Below, one piece after another: positions 24,700 through 33,574 of a stretch of DNA of 64,000 nucleotides. The translations under genes and the position numbers were made by a program. A model generated the notes under the pieces. It worked only from the letters and a program-made list of their open reading frames with translations. It made no database searches and was not told where the DNA came from. Within the stretch, counting starts at the first letter, position 1, and each line of letters starts with the position of its first letter. The stretch lies in the NCBI GenBank assembly GCA_016839055.1, contig JAEKNX010000006.1, forward strand, positions 186,001-250,000, read 5' to 3'. Source of the stretch: Spirochaetales bacterium (lineage in GTDB: Bacteria > Spirochaetota > Spirochaetia > UBA9216).

Positions 24700-26610
24700 T
24701 CATTCAGAATGTTCGAGGTAATGGTCGTCGTCTTTAATTTCTTTTTCAAAGACACCGATGAATGCCCTTGTGACCTCTGGGGAAAACTGACTGCCTTCGG
24801 CTTCCGAGATTCTTCTTACAGCTTCATTCTTGTGAAGTCCTTTCCGGTATGCCCTTGAAGAGGTTATCGCGTCGAAGGTATCGGCGATTGAAATTATCTG
24901 CGCTCCCAGGGGAATTTCGTCTCCCGCTAGGCCGTCGGGATAGCCCTTACCGTCGTATCGTTCATGATGGGAGCGAATCAGGTAGGCATGAGCCTTGAGT
25001 CTGCGTATCGGATTAATAATTTCACAGCCTTTTTCAGGATGCATTCGTATGATCTTGAATTCGGCCGCCGTAAGTTTCTTCGGACTCTTGACAATTGACT
25101 CTGGGATGCCGATTTTTCCGACATCATGAAGCAGGCTGCCTATACCTATGAAGTCAGCTTCTTCCTTTGGGAGATTCATTTCTTCCGCGATTTTAATGGC
25201 AAGCTTGGATACTCGCTCAGAATGACCTCTTGTGTAAAGATCTTTCTCTTCTATGGCTTTTACCAGAGCCTTTACCGTGTTGAGGTAGCCCCGCTTTATC
25301 TCCTCGTCCTGCTGAGTCTTGTACAGGGTTGCGGCAAGATTGTTGACGAAGATGGAGAGGTGTTCGAGTTCTTTTTGCGCAATAAGATTGTTAGATATTG
25401 TCCTGTCGGCTGCCAGGATTCCGATTGCTCCTTTCGAGGTTAGAAGGGGGCAGAACGCAATTGAAGTCGGCTGGAACTCCTTGATAATCAGATTATCCGG
25501 ATTCAGTCCCGCTTTCTCCGTATTCCTAATCAGTATCGGCTTGCCGTCGATGGTTGTTTTTATGAGTATATTGTTAGTCTTGGTCAGCGGAATACGGTAA
25601 CCCTTAAGTTTCTTATTTATTTCGTCCTGTTTTACACCGGTTGCGTGGACGTACTCGAGATACTCTTTGTCTTTATCTATCAGCATTAGCAGCGCCCGGT
25701 CAAACTTCAGTACTTTTACGATGATATTCATCGTTGTTTTTAGAATTTCATCAGTGTCGCCCATGGAAACCAGGAGCCTTGACGCCTCATTTATTGCCTT
25801 AAGCCGGTCTACCTTCTCTCTGAGTTCATTATTCAGCTTGACAACTTCTTCGTTCTTCTTTTTCAGCAGGAGCTTATCGCTTTCTATCTCCTCTATTGCC
25901 AGCAGGAGTTTTGCCTTTTTGGTTTTTATCTGGTGTTTAATCACGAAACTGAATAATTTTCTTCTCTGAAATTTTATATTGTACTGACAGTAAGGGGCTC
26001 CGTCAAAATAGCAGTCAGTCTCTATTACCTCCTGAGGCGACATTCCCCATATTGTCGGGATGGCCGCGTAGACCCCCTGGTTGTAGAGGCAGACGTTCTT
26101 ATCCAGAATTCTTCCGTCTTTCCAGTGAAGCCTTATGACGGTGCGTTTTTTGGATAAATAAACTGTTTCGATAATCTTTGTAGTGTTGAATTGTTGATTA
26201 ATCTGGTTGAGCCGTTTCAGGATGGTCTTAGGGCTGGAGAAAGTAGTCAGGAAAAAATTGAGAAGAACTCCGATATTCCGAGACGTGATCGTCTCAATGC
26301 CGATATGAAACGGAACACTCGGATCTTGGAAAATTCTGACCGCATTGTTGAAGAGAGCCGTAATAAGCTCTGATGTAACCCAGTTGTTCTCATCAGTGAG
26401 GAAGGCTTCAATGTTTTTAATGTCGTTATAAGGTTCCGGAAGATTGACAAAAAGATCTTTCAACTTTTCCGGTTTATGTCTTCGTATATAATGATAGATG
26501 CCCTTGCTGTTTACGCAGTTGACCTCATGGAGATCACAGTGCCTGATAGGGACGGCAGATGTGGAAATTAGGGTCTTTGTGTTGGTGAAGGCTGGATTCG
26601 AAATCACCAA
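24700..26610 (-). CDS. GAF-HD-GYP c-di-GMP phosphodiesterase
   Basis: 636 residues. The N-terminal ~220 residues form an unrecognised sensory region with a hydrophobic patch around NIGVLLNFFLTTF. A coiled coil (about 225-275) leads into a GAF domain (about 280-430, FDRALLMLIDKDKEYLEYVHATGV). The HD-GYP domain occupies about 450-625: ALVKAIEEKDLYTRGHSERVS, LLHDVGKIGIPE (the HD pair) and HHERYDGKGYPDGLAG (the GYP motif) are all intact. It should hydrolyse c-di-GMP. The start is a TTG or GTG with no good ribosome site, so the first residues are uncertain. Confidence 0.9.
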   Translation of the reverse strand: MVISNPAFTNTKTLISTSAVPIRHCDLHEVNCVNSKGIYHYIRRHKPEKLKDLFVNLPEPYNDIKNIEAFLTDENNWVTSELITALFNNAVRIFQDPSVPFHIGIETITSRNIGVLLNFFLTTFSSPKTILKRLNQINQQFNTTKIIETVYLSKKRTVIRLHWKDGRILDKNVCLYNQGVYAAIPTIWGMSPQEVIETDCYFDGAPYCQYNIKFQRRKLFSFVIKHQIKTKKAKLLLAIEEIESDKLLLKKKNEEVVKLNNELREKVDRLKAINEASRLLVSMGDTDEILKTTMNIIVKVLKFDRALLMLIDKDKEYLEYVHATGVKQDEINKKLKGYRIPLTKTNNILIKTTIDGKPILIRNTEKAGLNPDNLIIKEFQPTSIAFCPLLTSKGAIGILAADRTISNNLIAQKELEHLSIFVNNLAATLYKTQQDEEIKRGYLNTVKALVKAIEEKDLYTRGHSERVSKLAIKIAEEMNLPKEEADFIGIGSLLHDVGKIGIPESIVKSPKKLTAAEFKIIRMHPEKGCEIINPIRRLKAHAYLIRSHHERYDGKGYPDGLAGDEIPLGAQIISIADTFDAITSSRAYRKGLHKNEAVRRISEAEGSQFSPEVTRAFIGVFEKEIKDDDHYLEHSE

Positions 26611-26637
26611 CTAGCCTCGGCTGAGGCATTTTTCCGG

Positions 26638-27450
26638 TTAAAAGTGCTTGCTGAGATATTCCTCACTTTTAATTGAGGTAATGGTCTTGAGATCAATGAT
26701 ATTAAGCTGTTCTTTTGCGAAATTGAATACAGTTTCATAATCAAAACTATAGCCGAACTTTTCAAAGAAGTCGGATAAATTGTTTTTGGGCCTCCAAGAC
26801 GAATATCGGCATTCTTCTTCAATAACTGGAATTGTATTTTCTCTGCAGAATGTATGGATTTCATTCTGGTTAAGATAAAGTAGAGGCCTGTAAACCGAAT
26901 AACCTTCCGGCATAGTAAAAAACGGATAAAATCTCTGTGAAACCTCGAGAAGCCGACTCTCCGACAAGGTTTCGCTGTTCAAGGTTGTTGAGCTCAGCTT
27001 TTCGGCCAGGATGCGGTTCAGCGCATAGGCTGCTATATCCCATAGGCTGTGGCCTGATACAATCACAATATCAGAGACCGGCCGTTTGAAATATGAAAAA
27101 ATTTCCGGTAGGGATTTCTTTCGTTCATTCTGACAGGGCCTGCAGGGGTTGGAAACTCCCTCCATAATGTCGTCTCCAGCTTTCGGCGTCTGGATGGTTA
27201 GTTCAACACCTTTTTTTGCCCAGTATTCAGACAGCATGGAGTTTACTTTGCTTGTGTATCTATGCTGAGGATAGGCACACATAAAGGCCCGCAGCTCGAA
27301 GTCATACTGTTTTTTGACCTCGTTGAGAAAAAACTGACAGACCGAGGAGTCTTTTCCGGCCGAAAAGGTAAGTGCGAGTGCCTTTCCCCGGCATTTTTCC
27401 AGCCATTGCCTGTTGTTTTCATGCCAGAGTTCAAACGTCGATTCGTTCAT
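26638..27450 (-). CDS. PP-loop ATPase of the TtcA/PAPS-reductase type
   Basis: 270 residues. The ATP pyrophosphatase loop is FSAGKDSSVCQFFL (SGGxDS variant). A CxxC (NPCRPCQ at about 131-134) and a later Cys (EEECRYSSW) fit the cysteine layout of tRNA thiolation enzymes such as TtcA and NcsA. SGHSLWDIAAYALNRIL occupies the position of the usual GH..DD motif but lacks the double Asp. The substrate is uncertain; sulfuration of tRNA or another small acceptor is the best inference. It overlaps the dipeptide epimerase gene by 20 bp and is translationally coupled to it. Confidence 0.75.
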   Translation of the reverse strand: MNESTFELWHENNRQWLEKCRGKALALTFSAGKDSSVCQFFLNEVKKQYDFELRAFMCAYPQHRYTSKVNSMLSEYWAKKGVELTIQTPKAGDDIMEGVSNPCRPCQNERKKSLPEIFSYFKRPVSDIVIVSGHSLWDIAAYALNRILAEKLSSTTLNSETLSESRLLEVSQRFYPFFTMPEGYSVYRPLLYLNQNEIHTFCRENTIPVIEEECRYSSWRPKNNLSDFFEKFGYSFDYETVFNFAKEQLNIIDLKTITSIKSEEYLSKHF

Positions 27451-28591
27451 TTGTATATCCTTTCAGTTTTTCTTCATCTATTTCATAGCCGAGGCCATTG
27501 TCTCTTATTATTTCAGCCGCGCCTCCGGGGCCGAAGCTCAGGTCTTCCTTGGTGATGTTTCCGCTCAGAAGGTGTAAGTCATACGAGCCGTCAGTGTATT
27601 CCGGCTTGCCCATGATGGACGCCGCGGCACGGCCCGCTGCGGACAGTATGCCTGTTTCGCCAACGTGGCAGCCTGCCATATAGCGGAGGCCCAAGTGTTC
27701 CGCCTCTTCGGCCATCGACAGGGCCCGCAGCAGGCCGCCGTTTTTCGCTAGCCGGATGTTGAACATCCCGAATGTTTTCTCTTCGGCAGCCCGTCTGATG
27801 TCGGCGGCGGTCAATGCGGACTCATCGGCCATGAATGTTAATCCATCTGTAAGGCCGTCCGGGGAAAGCTCGGAGATTCTGCTTTCCCCGGCCTCTTCCC
27901 GTCCAAAGGGTTCTTCAATTATTTTTATCCCGGCCGCCACTATCATTGGAATGTTTTCCGCCGCGTCGGCAAGGCTCCAGCCTGCGTTGGCGTCCACCTT
28001 CAGATCGAAGCCCTTACCCATGATTTTTTGCGTGAGCCCGACTACGTCCCTATTGTATTCGAAATTGCTGCCGAGTTTTATTCTGAGGTTGTTGATTCCC
28101 ATCTTCCTGTAACCTTCGAGCAGCTTTTCCGCCGCCTGTGGCTGGAGTATCGGCAGGGTTCCCCCGTAGATTATCTGTCTGCGGACCGGTTTCAACCCGA
28201 GGAGGCTGTAGATATCGACCTTCTCTGCTCTGCAGAGAAGGTCGAGGACGGCCGTCTCTACTGCGCACAGGAGGGGGAGTTCCGTCTCTGAAGCTTCGGA
28301 AAATCTAACCGCGTCGAGAAGTTCCTCTTTTGACAGTTCGAGCATCCGGAACGGAAGCAGTCTTGCAAAGGCGGACTTCAGGAGGCTCTGCCTGTCGCCT
28401 TCTCCGAGACTGCCCGAGACGTATTCGCGCACTACAGCCTCGCCCCAGCCAGTAACAGGAAAACCGCTGTCATCGAGTGCTGTAAGTTTCAGTATTATTG
28501 AGTCGGAGAAAAAACGATCCGCCTTCGAGTGGGCGAAGTTCATCTTAAAGGGGATCTTAAGGAGAAATAACTCTGCGCTTATAATCTTCAT
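27431..28591 (-). CDS. Dipeptide epimerase (enolase superfamily)
   Basis: 386 residues. Muconate-lactonising subgroup features are visible: the KxK-type segment LRIKLGSN, metal ligands in VDANAGWS (Asp), IIEEPFG (Glu) and MADESALTAADI (Asp), and the second catalytic Lys in NIRLAKNGG. This set matches L-Ala-D/L-Glu epimerases that recycle murein peptides. The KxK first lysine appears as Arg-Ile-Lys, so only one lysine is retained there. No peptide permease is nearby. Confidence 0.85.
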   Translation of the reverse strand: MKIISAELFLLKIPFKMNFAHSKADRFFSDSIILKLTALDDSGFPVTGWGEAVVREYVSGSLGEGDRQSLLKSAFARLLPFRMLELSKEELLDAVRFSEASETELPLLCAVETAVLDLLCRAEKVDIYSLLGLKPVRRQIIYGGTLPILQPQAAEKLLEGYRKMGINNLRIKLGSNFEYNRDVVGLTQKIMGKGFDLKVDANAGWSLADAAENIPMIVAAGIKIIEEPFGREEAGESRISELSPDGLTDGLTFMADESALTAADIRRAAEEKTFGMFNIRLAKNGGLLRALSMAEEAEHLGLRYMAGCHVGETGILSAAGRAAASIMGKPEYTDGSYDLHLLSGNITKEDLSFGPGGAAEIIRDNGLGYEIDEEKLKGYTNERIDV

Positions 28592-28690
28592 CCCATATTT
28601 ATAGAATGCCCCATAGCCGCGGTCAAGTTCTTTTTTTCCGGTCCGGCAATTCCGCTGGTATTTTAACCGCGCATTGTGTAAACTTATCCG

Positions 28691-30424
28691 GTGTTAAAAG
28701 AGTATAAGAGGCTTCTTCCCTATTATCGAAAACACATTTTTATGTATTTTCCGGGGCTAATATGTCTGGTTGTCACCGATGCCGGGCAGCTTTATATTCC
28801 TCAGCTGACTAAAACAGCGATAGATATGGTTGCTTCCGGAGGATTCCTGCTCGAGGCGGTTCTGCGCATAGCGGTTATTATGATTATTCTATCGGTTCTG
28901 ATAGCTGCCGGGCGGTTCGGCTGGAGGTTTTTCATAGGCGGCAGCGCGAGGAAGATTGAGAGTGGTCTCCGTGAAGAGCTGTTCAGTCATCTTCTTCGGC
29001 TTCCTCCTGATTTTTATGAGAAACGGAAGACCGGAGATATGATGGCCCGCTTCACCAACGATATGAATGCCATACGCATGGCCTGCGGGATGGCCGTAGT
29101 TTCCCTTGTTGATGGTATTTTCATGGCCGCTTTCATCTTTATTATCCTGTTTTCTCAATATCCGCTGATTGCCGGGTGGATAGTACTGCCTTTTCCGGTA
29201 CTGGCCTTTCTCGTCCTGGGGTTCGGACGAATACTCGGCCGCCGCTCAAAACTTGTTCAGGAGGGCTTCTCGGCCTTGAGCGCCATGGTTCAGGAGATCT
29301 TTTCCGGAGTCAGGGTATTAAAGACCTTCACGCGGGAAGGATGGGCGGTTGAAAAATTTGCCGACGCTAATAATGAGTATCTGAGTCGTACAATGTCGCT
29401 CGTGCGAATTTGGGGCCTTTTTTTCCCACTTATAAACTTTCTCTCAGGGCTCACCGCGCTTCTCCTTCTCTGGTTTGGCGGACGGGAGGTTATAGCCGGA
29501 ACTCTTTCTCCCGGTGACTTCGCCGCGGTCCTGAGTTATCTATCCCTCCTTGTCTGGCCGATGATGGGAGCGGGCTTCACTATTAACTGGCTTGAGCGGG
29601 GAGCCGCGTCGCTCTCCCGGATTGGTGAGTTTCTGGATGCCGAGCCTTCGATAAAAAGCGGCTTATCAGAACAGCCTGTGTCAGGCGCTATCGAGGTGAG
29701 GGGGTTATCCTCCAGGTGGCCCGGCGCCGCGGAGGAAGTTCTGTCTGATATAAGCTTCACCATCCCCGAAGGGAAATCGGTCGGTATTCTCGGCAGGACA
29801 GGCTCCGGAAAGAGCAGCCTTGTGAATCTCATCCCGCGGCTCTATGATCCACCGCCGGGAACTATCTTCATCGGCGGCAGGGATGTCCGAGAATACGGAC
29901 TCGAGCCGCTCAGGCGGAGCGTCGGGCTTGTGCTTCAGGACTCTTTTCTTTTTTCGCAGACCATAAAACAGAATATAGGTTATGCCGACGGGGACCTGAG
30001 CGATGAGATGATAGCCGATGCTGCGGAGTTCTCGACAATTGACAGGGATCTGAAGAATTTTCCGTTCGGATGGGACACAATGGTCGGAGAAAGGGGGCAT
30101 ACCTTAAGCGGCGGTCAGAAGCAGCGGGTAGCTATATCCCGGGCGTACCTCACCGATCCTGAAATCCTAATCTTCGATGACTGTCTGTCAGCCGTCGATT
30201 CCGAGACTGAATCCGAAATTCTGAGACAATTTCTGGAAAAGAGGAAGGGAAGAACCTCAATAATTATTTCAAACAGAACCGGAACTCTATCCCATACAGA
30301 TTTCATTCTGGTTCTCGAGGATGGACGACTCAGCGCTTCAGGGCCGCACGAGCAGCTCATTGAGGCGAAAGGCTTTTACCGTGATATTTATAAACTTCAG
30401 CAGGCGGAAGATGAAAGACGATAG
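28691..30424 (+). CDS. ABC exporter half-transporter with degenerate nucleotide site
   Basis: 577 residues, GTG start. Six membrane helices (residues about 15-310) precede an ATPase domain with Walker A GRTGSGKSS, Q-loop VGLVLQDSFLFSQ and signature LSGGQKQR. Walker B ends IFDDCLSAVD, so the catalytic Glu is Asp. The H-loop His is replaced (IIISNRTGTL). These changes mark the non-catalytic partner of a heterodimeric exporter such as TM287/288, BmrCD or TmrAB. The partner gene overlaps its 3' end by 14 bp. Confidence 0.92.
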   Translation: MLKEYKRLLPYYRKHIFMYFPGLICLVVTDAGQLYIPQLTKTAIDMVASGGFLLEAVLRIAVIMIILSVLIAAGRFGWRFFIGGSARKIESGLREELFSHLLRLPPDFYEKRKTGDMMARFTNDMNAIRMACGMAVVSLVDGIFMAAFIFIILFSQYPLIAGWIVLPFPVLAFLVLGFGRILGRRSKLVQEGFSALSAMVQEIFSGVRVLKTFTREGWAVEKFADANNEYLSRTMSLVRIWGLFFPLINFLSGLTALLLLWFGGREVIAGTLSPGDFAAVLSYLSLLVWPMMGAGFTINWLERGAASLSRIGEFLDAEPSIKSGLSEQPVSGAIEVRGLSSRWPGAAEEVLSDISFTIPEGKSVGILGRTGSGKSSLVNLIPRLYDPPPGTIFIGGRDVREYGLEPLRRSVGLVLQDSFLFSQTIKQNIGYADGDLSDEMIADAAEFSTIDRDLKNFPFGWDTMVGERGHTLSGGQKQRVAISRAYLTDPEILIFDDCLSAVDSETESEILRQFLEKRKGRTSIIISNRTGTLSHTDFILVLEDGRLSASGPHEQLIEAKGFYRDIYKLQQAEDERR

Positions 30425-32195
30425 AACAAACGGCAATAAGCCTGAAATCATGAAAAAACTCCTCTTCTATCTTCGCCCCTACCGGTTTTATGTGGCGGTT
30501 TCTTTCGTCTCACTCGTCGTGGCAAGCCTGGCGGAACTCCTGGTTCCGGTTCTGATACAGCATTCGGTCGATAGTAACATCCTGGGGACTCCGCCTAACA
30601 TAGCCGGGCTCGGAACGGACTGCCTGATTCTTCTCACGCTTCTTTTTCTTGGGCTCGGCGCTTCATTTTTTCAGATTTACCTCATGTCGGCAGCCGGGCT
30701 TGGCATCATGAAGACTCTTCGAATACAGCTTCTTGAGCATACCCTCGGTCAGTCGCTGTCTTATCTCGGCGGCCGGCCGGTAGGCAGTCTTGTTACCAGG
30801 ATTACGAATGATGTGGAGACAATAAGCGAATTCTTCTCTTCGGTTGTTATGACACTGATAAAAAATTTTTTCGTGATGGCCGGAGTCCTGGGGGTTTTGT
30901 TTTATCTTGATAAAAGGCTTGCGCTGATAACAATTCTGACTCTGCCGCCGGCTATAATTATAACCCTTCTGTTCCGGGTAAGAGCCGGAGATGCCTACCG
31001 TAGAGTAAGGAAGGGTGTCTCTGCAATAAACGCCTTTCTCTCGGAGCATATCTCCGGAATAAAGGTTATTCAGGTCTTTGCCCGGGAGAAACGGACTATG
31101 GCTGAGTTTGTCGAGAATAACAATAAGTTGCTGTCCTCGAATCTTTCGGAAATGTATGTCTTCGCCGTCTTTCGGCCGCTGATTGCAATGTCCAGCACAA
31201 TATCCCTTGCCCTTATAATCTACTTCGGGGCCGGCCTCAATCAGGCCGGGGTTCTTTCTCTTGGTGTGCTCATAGCCTATCTTGATCTGATTCGGAAGTT
31301 TTACCATCCTCTTCAGCAGCTGTCTGAACAGTTTTCAATCATGCAGTCGGCAATGGCCGGCGGAGAGCGGGTATTTGAGCTTCTCGAAACTGAGGATCGG
31401 ATTTCTGAATACAGCCGGGATAGGCCGGCCGGCGTGGACTTTTGTCTCATCGCGGAAGGAAGGCAGCCGGCTGTGGAGTTTGCTGATGTTCACTTTGCCT
31501 ACAAGGAGGGGGAGCCCGTCCTTAAGGGAGTCAGCTTCAGCGTTGCTGAGGGTGAGACTCTGGCGATAGTTGGTTACACAGGTGCCGGAAAGAGTACAAT
31601 AGCAAACCTTGCCGCAAGGTTCTATGACGCCGACTCAGGCTGTATCAGGATAGCCGGACGTGATATCCGGGAACTTCCGCTTAAGACTCTTCGGCGGACA
31701 GTTCAGGCAGTGCAGCAGGATGTTTTTCTTTTTTCCGGAACCATAAGGGAGAATATCTGTCTCGGCCGGAATTTCACCGAAGAGGAGCTGTCCGCCGCCG
31801 CCGATACTGCGAGGCTGAGTCCCGTTCTTGAGAAACTCGAGGACGGGCTTGATTACCATCTGAGCGAGGGCGGTACAAATCTTTCAGGCGGACAGCGACA
31901 GCTCATAGCCTTTGCCAGGGTTATTGCCCATGATCCTGCCATGCTCATCCTTGATGAGGCGACGGCCAGCATCGATACCGAAACAGAAAAGTTGATACAA
32001 ACGGGGCTTGGAAATCTTCTTAAAGGCAGAACGGCAATAGTAATTGCGCACAGGTTATCCACAATCAGTGATGCCGACCGGATCCTGGTACTCAGTTCCG
32101 GCAGAGTCGCTGAGAGCGGCAGTCATTCTGAACTTATGGCCGCGGACGGACTCTATTCAAGCCTTTATAATCTTCAGTTCGGACGTGATTTGTAG
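30411..32195 (+). CDS. ABC exporter half-transporter, catalytic partner
   Basis: 594 residues from ATG 30411, preceded by GGCGGAAG inside the upstream gene; a longer frame from 30321 lies wholly within that gene. It has six membrane helices, then an ATPase domain with Walker A GYTGAGKST, signature NLSGGQRQ, Walker B LILDEATASID and H-loop VIAHRLSTI, all canonical. It pairs with the degenerate half-transporter encoded immediately upstream. Likely cargo classes are drugs, lipids or peptides; none can be chosen from sequence. Confidence 0.93.
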   Translation: MKDDRTNGNKPEIMKKLLFYLRPYRFYVAVSFVSLVVASLAELLVPVLIQHSVDSNILGTPPNIAGLGTDCLILLTLLFLGLGASFFQIYLMSAAGLGIMKTLRIQLLEHTLGQSLSYLGGRPVGSLVTRITNDVETISEFFSSVVMTLIKNFFVMAGVLGVLFYLDKRLALITILTLPPAIIITLLFRVRAGDAYRRVRKGVSAINAFLSEHISGIKVIQVFAREKRTMAEFVENNNKLLSSNLSEMYVFAVFRPLIAMSSTISLALIIYFGAGLNQAGVLSLGVLIAYLDLIRKFYHPLQQLSEQFSIMQSAMAGGERVFELLETEDRISEYSRDRPAGVDFCLIAEGRQPAVEFADVHFAYKEGEPVLKGVSFSVAEGETLAIVGYTGAGKSTIANLAARFYDADSGCIRIAGRDIRELPLKTLRRTVQAVQQDVFLFSGTIRENICLGRNFTEEELSAAADTARLSPVLEKLEDGLDYHLSEGGTNLSGGQRQLIAFARVIAHDPAMLILDEATASIDTETEKLIQTGLGNLLKGRTAIVIAHRLSTISDADRILVLSSGRVAESGSHSELMAADGLYSSLYNLQFGRDL

Positions 32196-32878
32196 ACTTC
32201 AGCAGGCATTACAATTAGATAGGCGGGGGTTAATTTTCTGTTGTAGACAATGGACCAGTTGAAGGTTTTCCCCTTAAATTCTGTTGTCGCGGGCAAATGG
32301 GTCTTTTCAAGTCTTGAAATGATGTCTGAAATGTTTATTCCGCTAAAAAGGCCGTCAATATTGCTTCCCTTTGGATTCGATGAGCTGCCGTTGAACTCTT
32401 CGGTCCAGCCGCGGCTCACCTGGACGATCTTCCCTGACATGTCGGTCAGAATCAAGGGCGGTGAAAGATAAAATGAGAAAAGTTCCAGGGCGTTTGATAA
32501 GGCGCTGATCTTAAGACCCCTGTTTCGGCTGATTTCATCTATCTGCCGGTATAGAATGTTGAGTTTTCCACCGGTTTTCCCCAGGCGCAGCAGGCCTTCT
32601 TTTGTCGATGCTGGATTCATGCTGTTCTGTCTGATGAGTTTGTCCAGCATTTTGTCAATATTACGGCATCTGGTGATTGCAAGAGTAAATATTATAATAA
32701 GAAGGGTGCTGGTGACGATTGTCGTGAACAATAGGGTCTCCGCCCTGAATCTCAGCTGCTCCGATCCGCCCGGCGCCGGAGAACTCATCATCACAAAGGC
32801 TGTTGCCGTAATACCCATCATCAGGATGATGATGATTGAAAAGAAAATTATCAGTACTGATCTTTTAATTAGCAGCAT
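32174..32878 (-). CDS. Hypothetical two-TM protein with PAS-like C-terminus
   Basis: 234 residues. Two membrane helices (about 8-32 and 48-68) bracket a short periplasmic loop. The cytoplasmic part holds a linker helix and a PAS-like segment (LSPPLILTDMSGKIVQVSRGWTEEFNG...GLFSGINISDIISRL). No kinase, cyclase or HD output domain follows. It is encoded 2 bp after the stop of the KtrA-like gene and overlaps the ABC exporter's 3' end by 22 bp, so it may sense conditions for potassium uptake (positional inference). Confidence 0.65.
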   Translation of the reverse strand: MLLIKRSVLIIFFSIIIILMMGITATAFVMMSSPAPGGSEQLRFRAETLLFTTIVTSTLLIIIFTLAITRCRNIDKMLDKLIRQNSMNPASTKEGLLRLGKTGGKLNILYRQIDEISRNRGLKISALSNALELFSFYLSPPLILTDMSGKIVQVSRGWTEEFNGSSSNPKGSNIDGLFSGINISDIISRLEKTHLPATTEFKGKTFNWSIVYNRKLTPAYLIVMPAEVYKSRPN

Positions 32879-32880
32879 TA

Positions 32881-33570
32881 TCAGATGCCTCTCAGCCTGT
32901 CGATGTCCTCATTTCGGCCTACGACAAGAAGGATGTCCCCCTCCTCGAGGATGGTTGAGCCGGTAGGAAAGACGATTTGTTCGCCTTTAACAGGATTGCC
33001 TTCTTCGTCTACCGATAGTTCGCCGCGTTTAACTGCCGAAACGGTCAGGCGCATCCTGCCTGGGATATCAAGCTCCATGAGATTCTTTCCGACGAAGGTA
33101 GCAGGAACCCATATTTCGGCAATACTAATCTCCAGAGTGATGGGCACCCTGTCCAGGATGTCCGGAGATATGATCTTCTCGGCAAGGCGGCGTCCTGCAT
33201 CTTTTTCGATATTAATTATCTCGTTTGCGCCGACCTGGCTCAGGACCCTCTGGTGAATTTCTGACGAGGCCCTCGCGATGATATAGGGAACTCCGGCCTT
33301 CTTAAGGAGGGCGGTTGTCAGGATGTTTGCCTCGATGTTGTCTCCTATCGCTATTATGGCCATGTCGATATCCTCAATAGGAAGGGTTGAGAGACTCGCC
33401 TCGTCTGTTGAGTCGAGGAGGAAGGCCTGTGTTACCCCGTCCTTTATCTTCTCTATCAGTTCCGGTCTATTGTCTACGGCTATTACTCTTGCGCCCTTCG
33501 CGGACAGTTCTTCACAGGTCTGAAGTCCGAATGTTCCGAGCCCTATTACCAAAAAAATGTTCTCATACAT
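32881..33570 (-). CDS. ktrA: KtrA/TrkA potassium uptake regulatory subunit
   Basis: 229 residues. The RCK_N nucleotide-binding fold begins VIGLGTFGLQTCEELSAKGARVIAVDNRPELI (GxGxxG plus acidic ribose contact), followed by IGDNIEANILTTALLKKAGVPYIIARA. The RCK_C domain covers about 140-225 (GKNLMELDIPGRMRLTVSAVKRG, ILEEGDILLVVGRNEDIDRL). It gates the membrane channel subunit by binding ATP/ADP or NAD(H). It lies 4 bp downstream of the ktrB-like gene. Confidence 0.93.
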   Translation of the reverse strand: MYENIFLVIGLGTFGLQTCEELSAKGARVIAVDNRPELIEKIKDGVTQAFLLDSTDEASLSTLPIEDIDMAIIAIGDNIEANILTTALLKKAGVPYIIARASSEIHQRVLSQVGANEIINIEKDAGRRLAEKIISPDILDRVPITLEISIAEIWVPATFVGKNLMELDIPGRMRLTVSAVKRGELSVDEEGNPVKGEQIVFPTGSTILEEGDILLVVGRNEDIDRLRGI

Positions 33571-33574
33571 AATG

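Noticed and set aside
30663-31307. Minus-strand ORF of 214 codons inside the ABC exporter gene
   Set aside because: Antisense to the well-conserved membrane domain; composition is that of a shadow frame.
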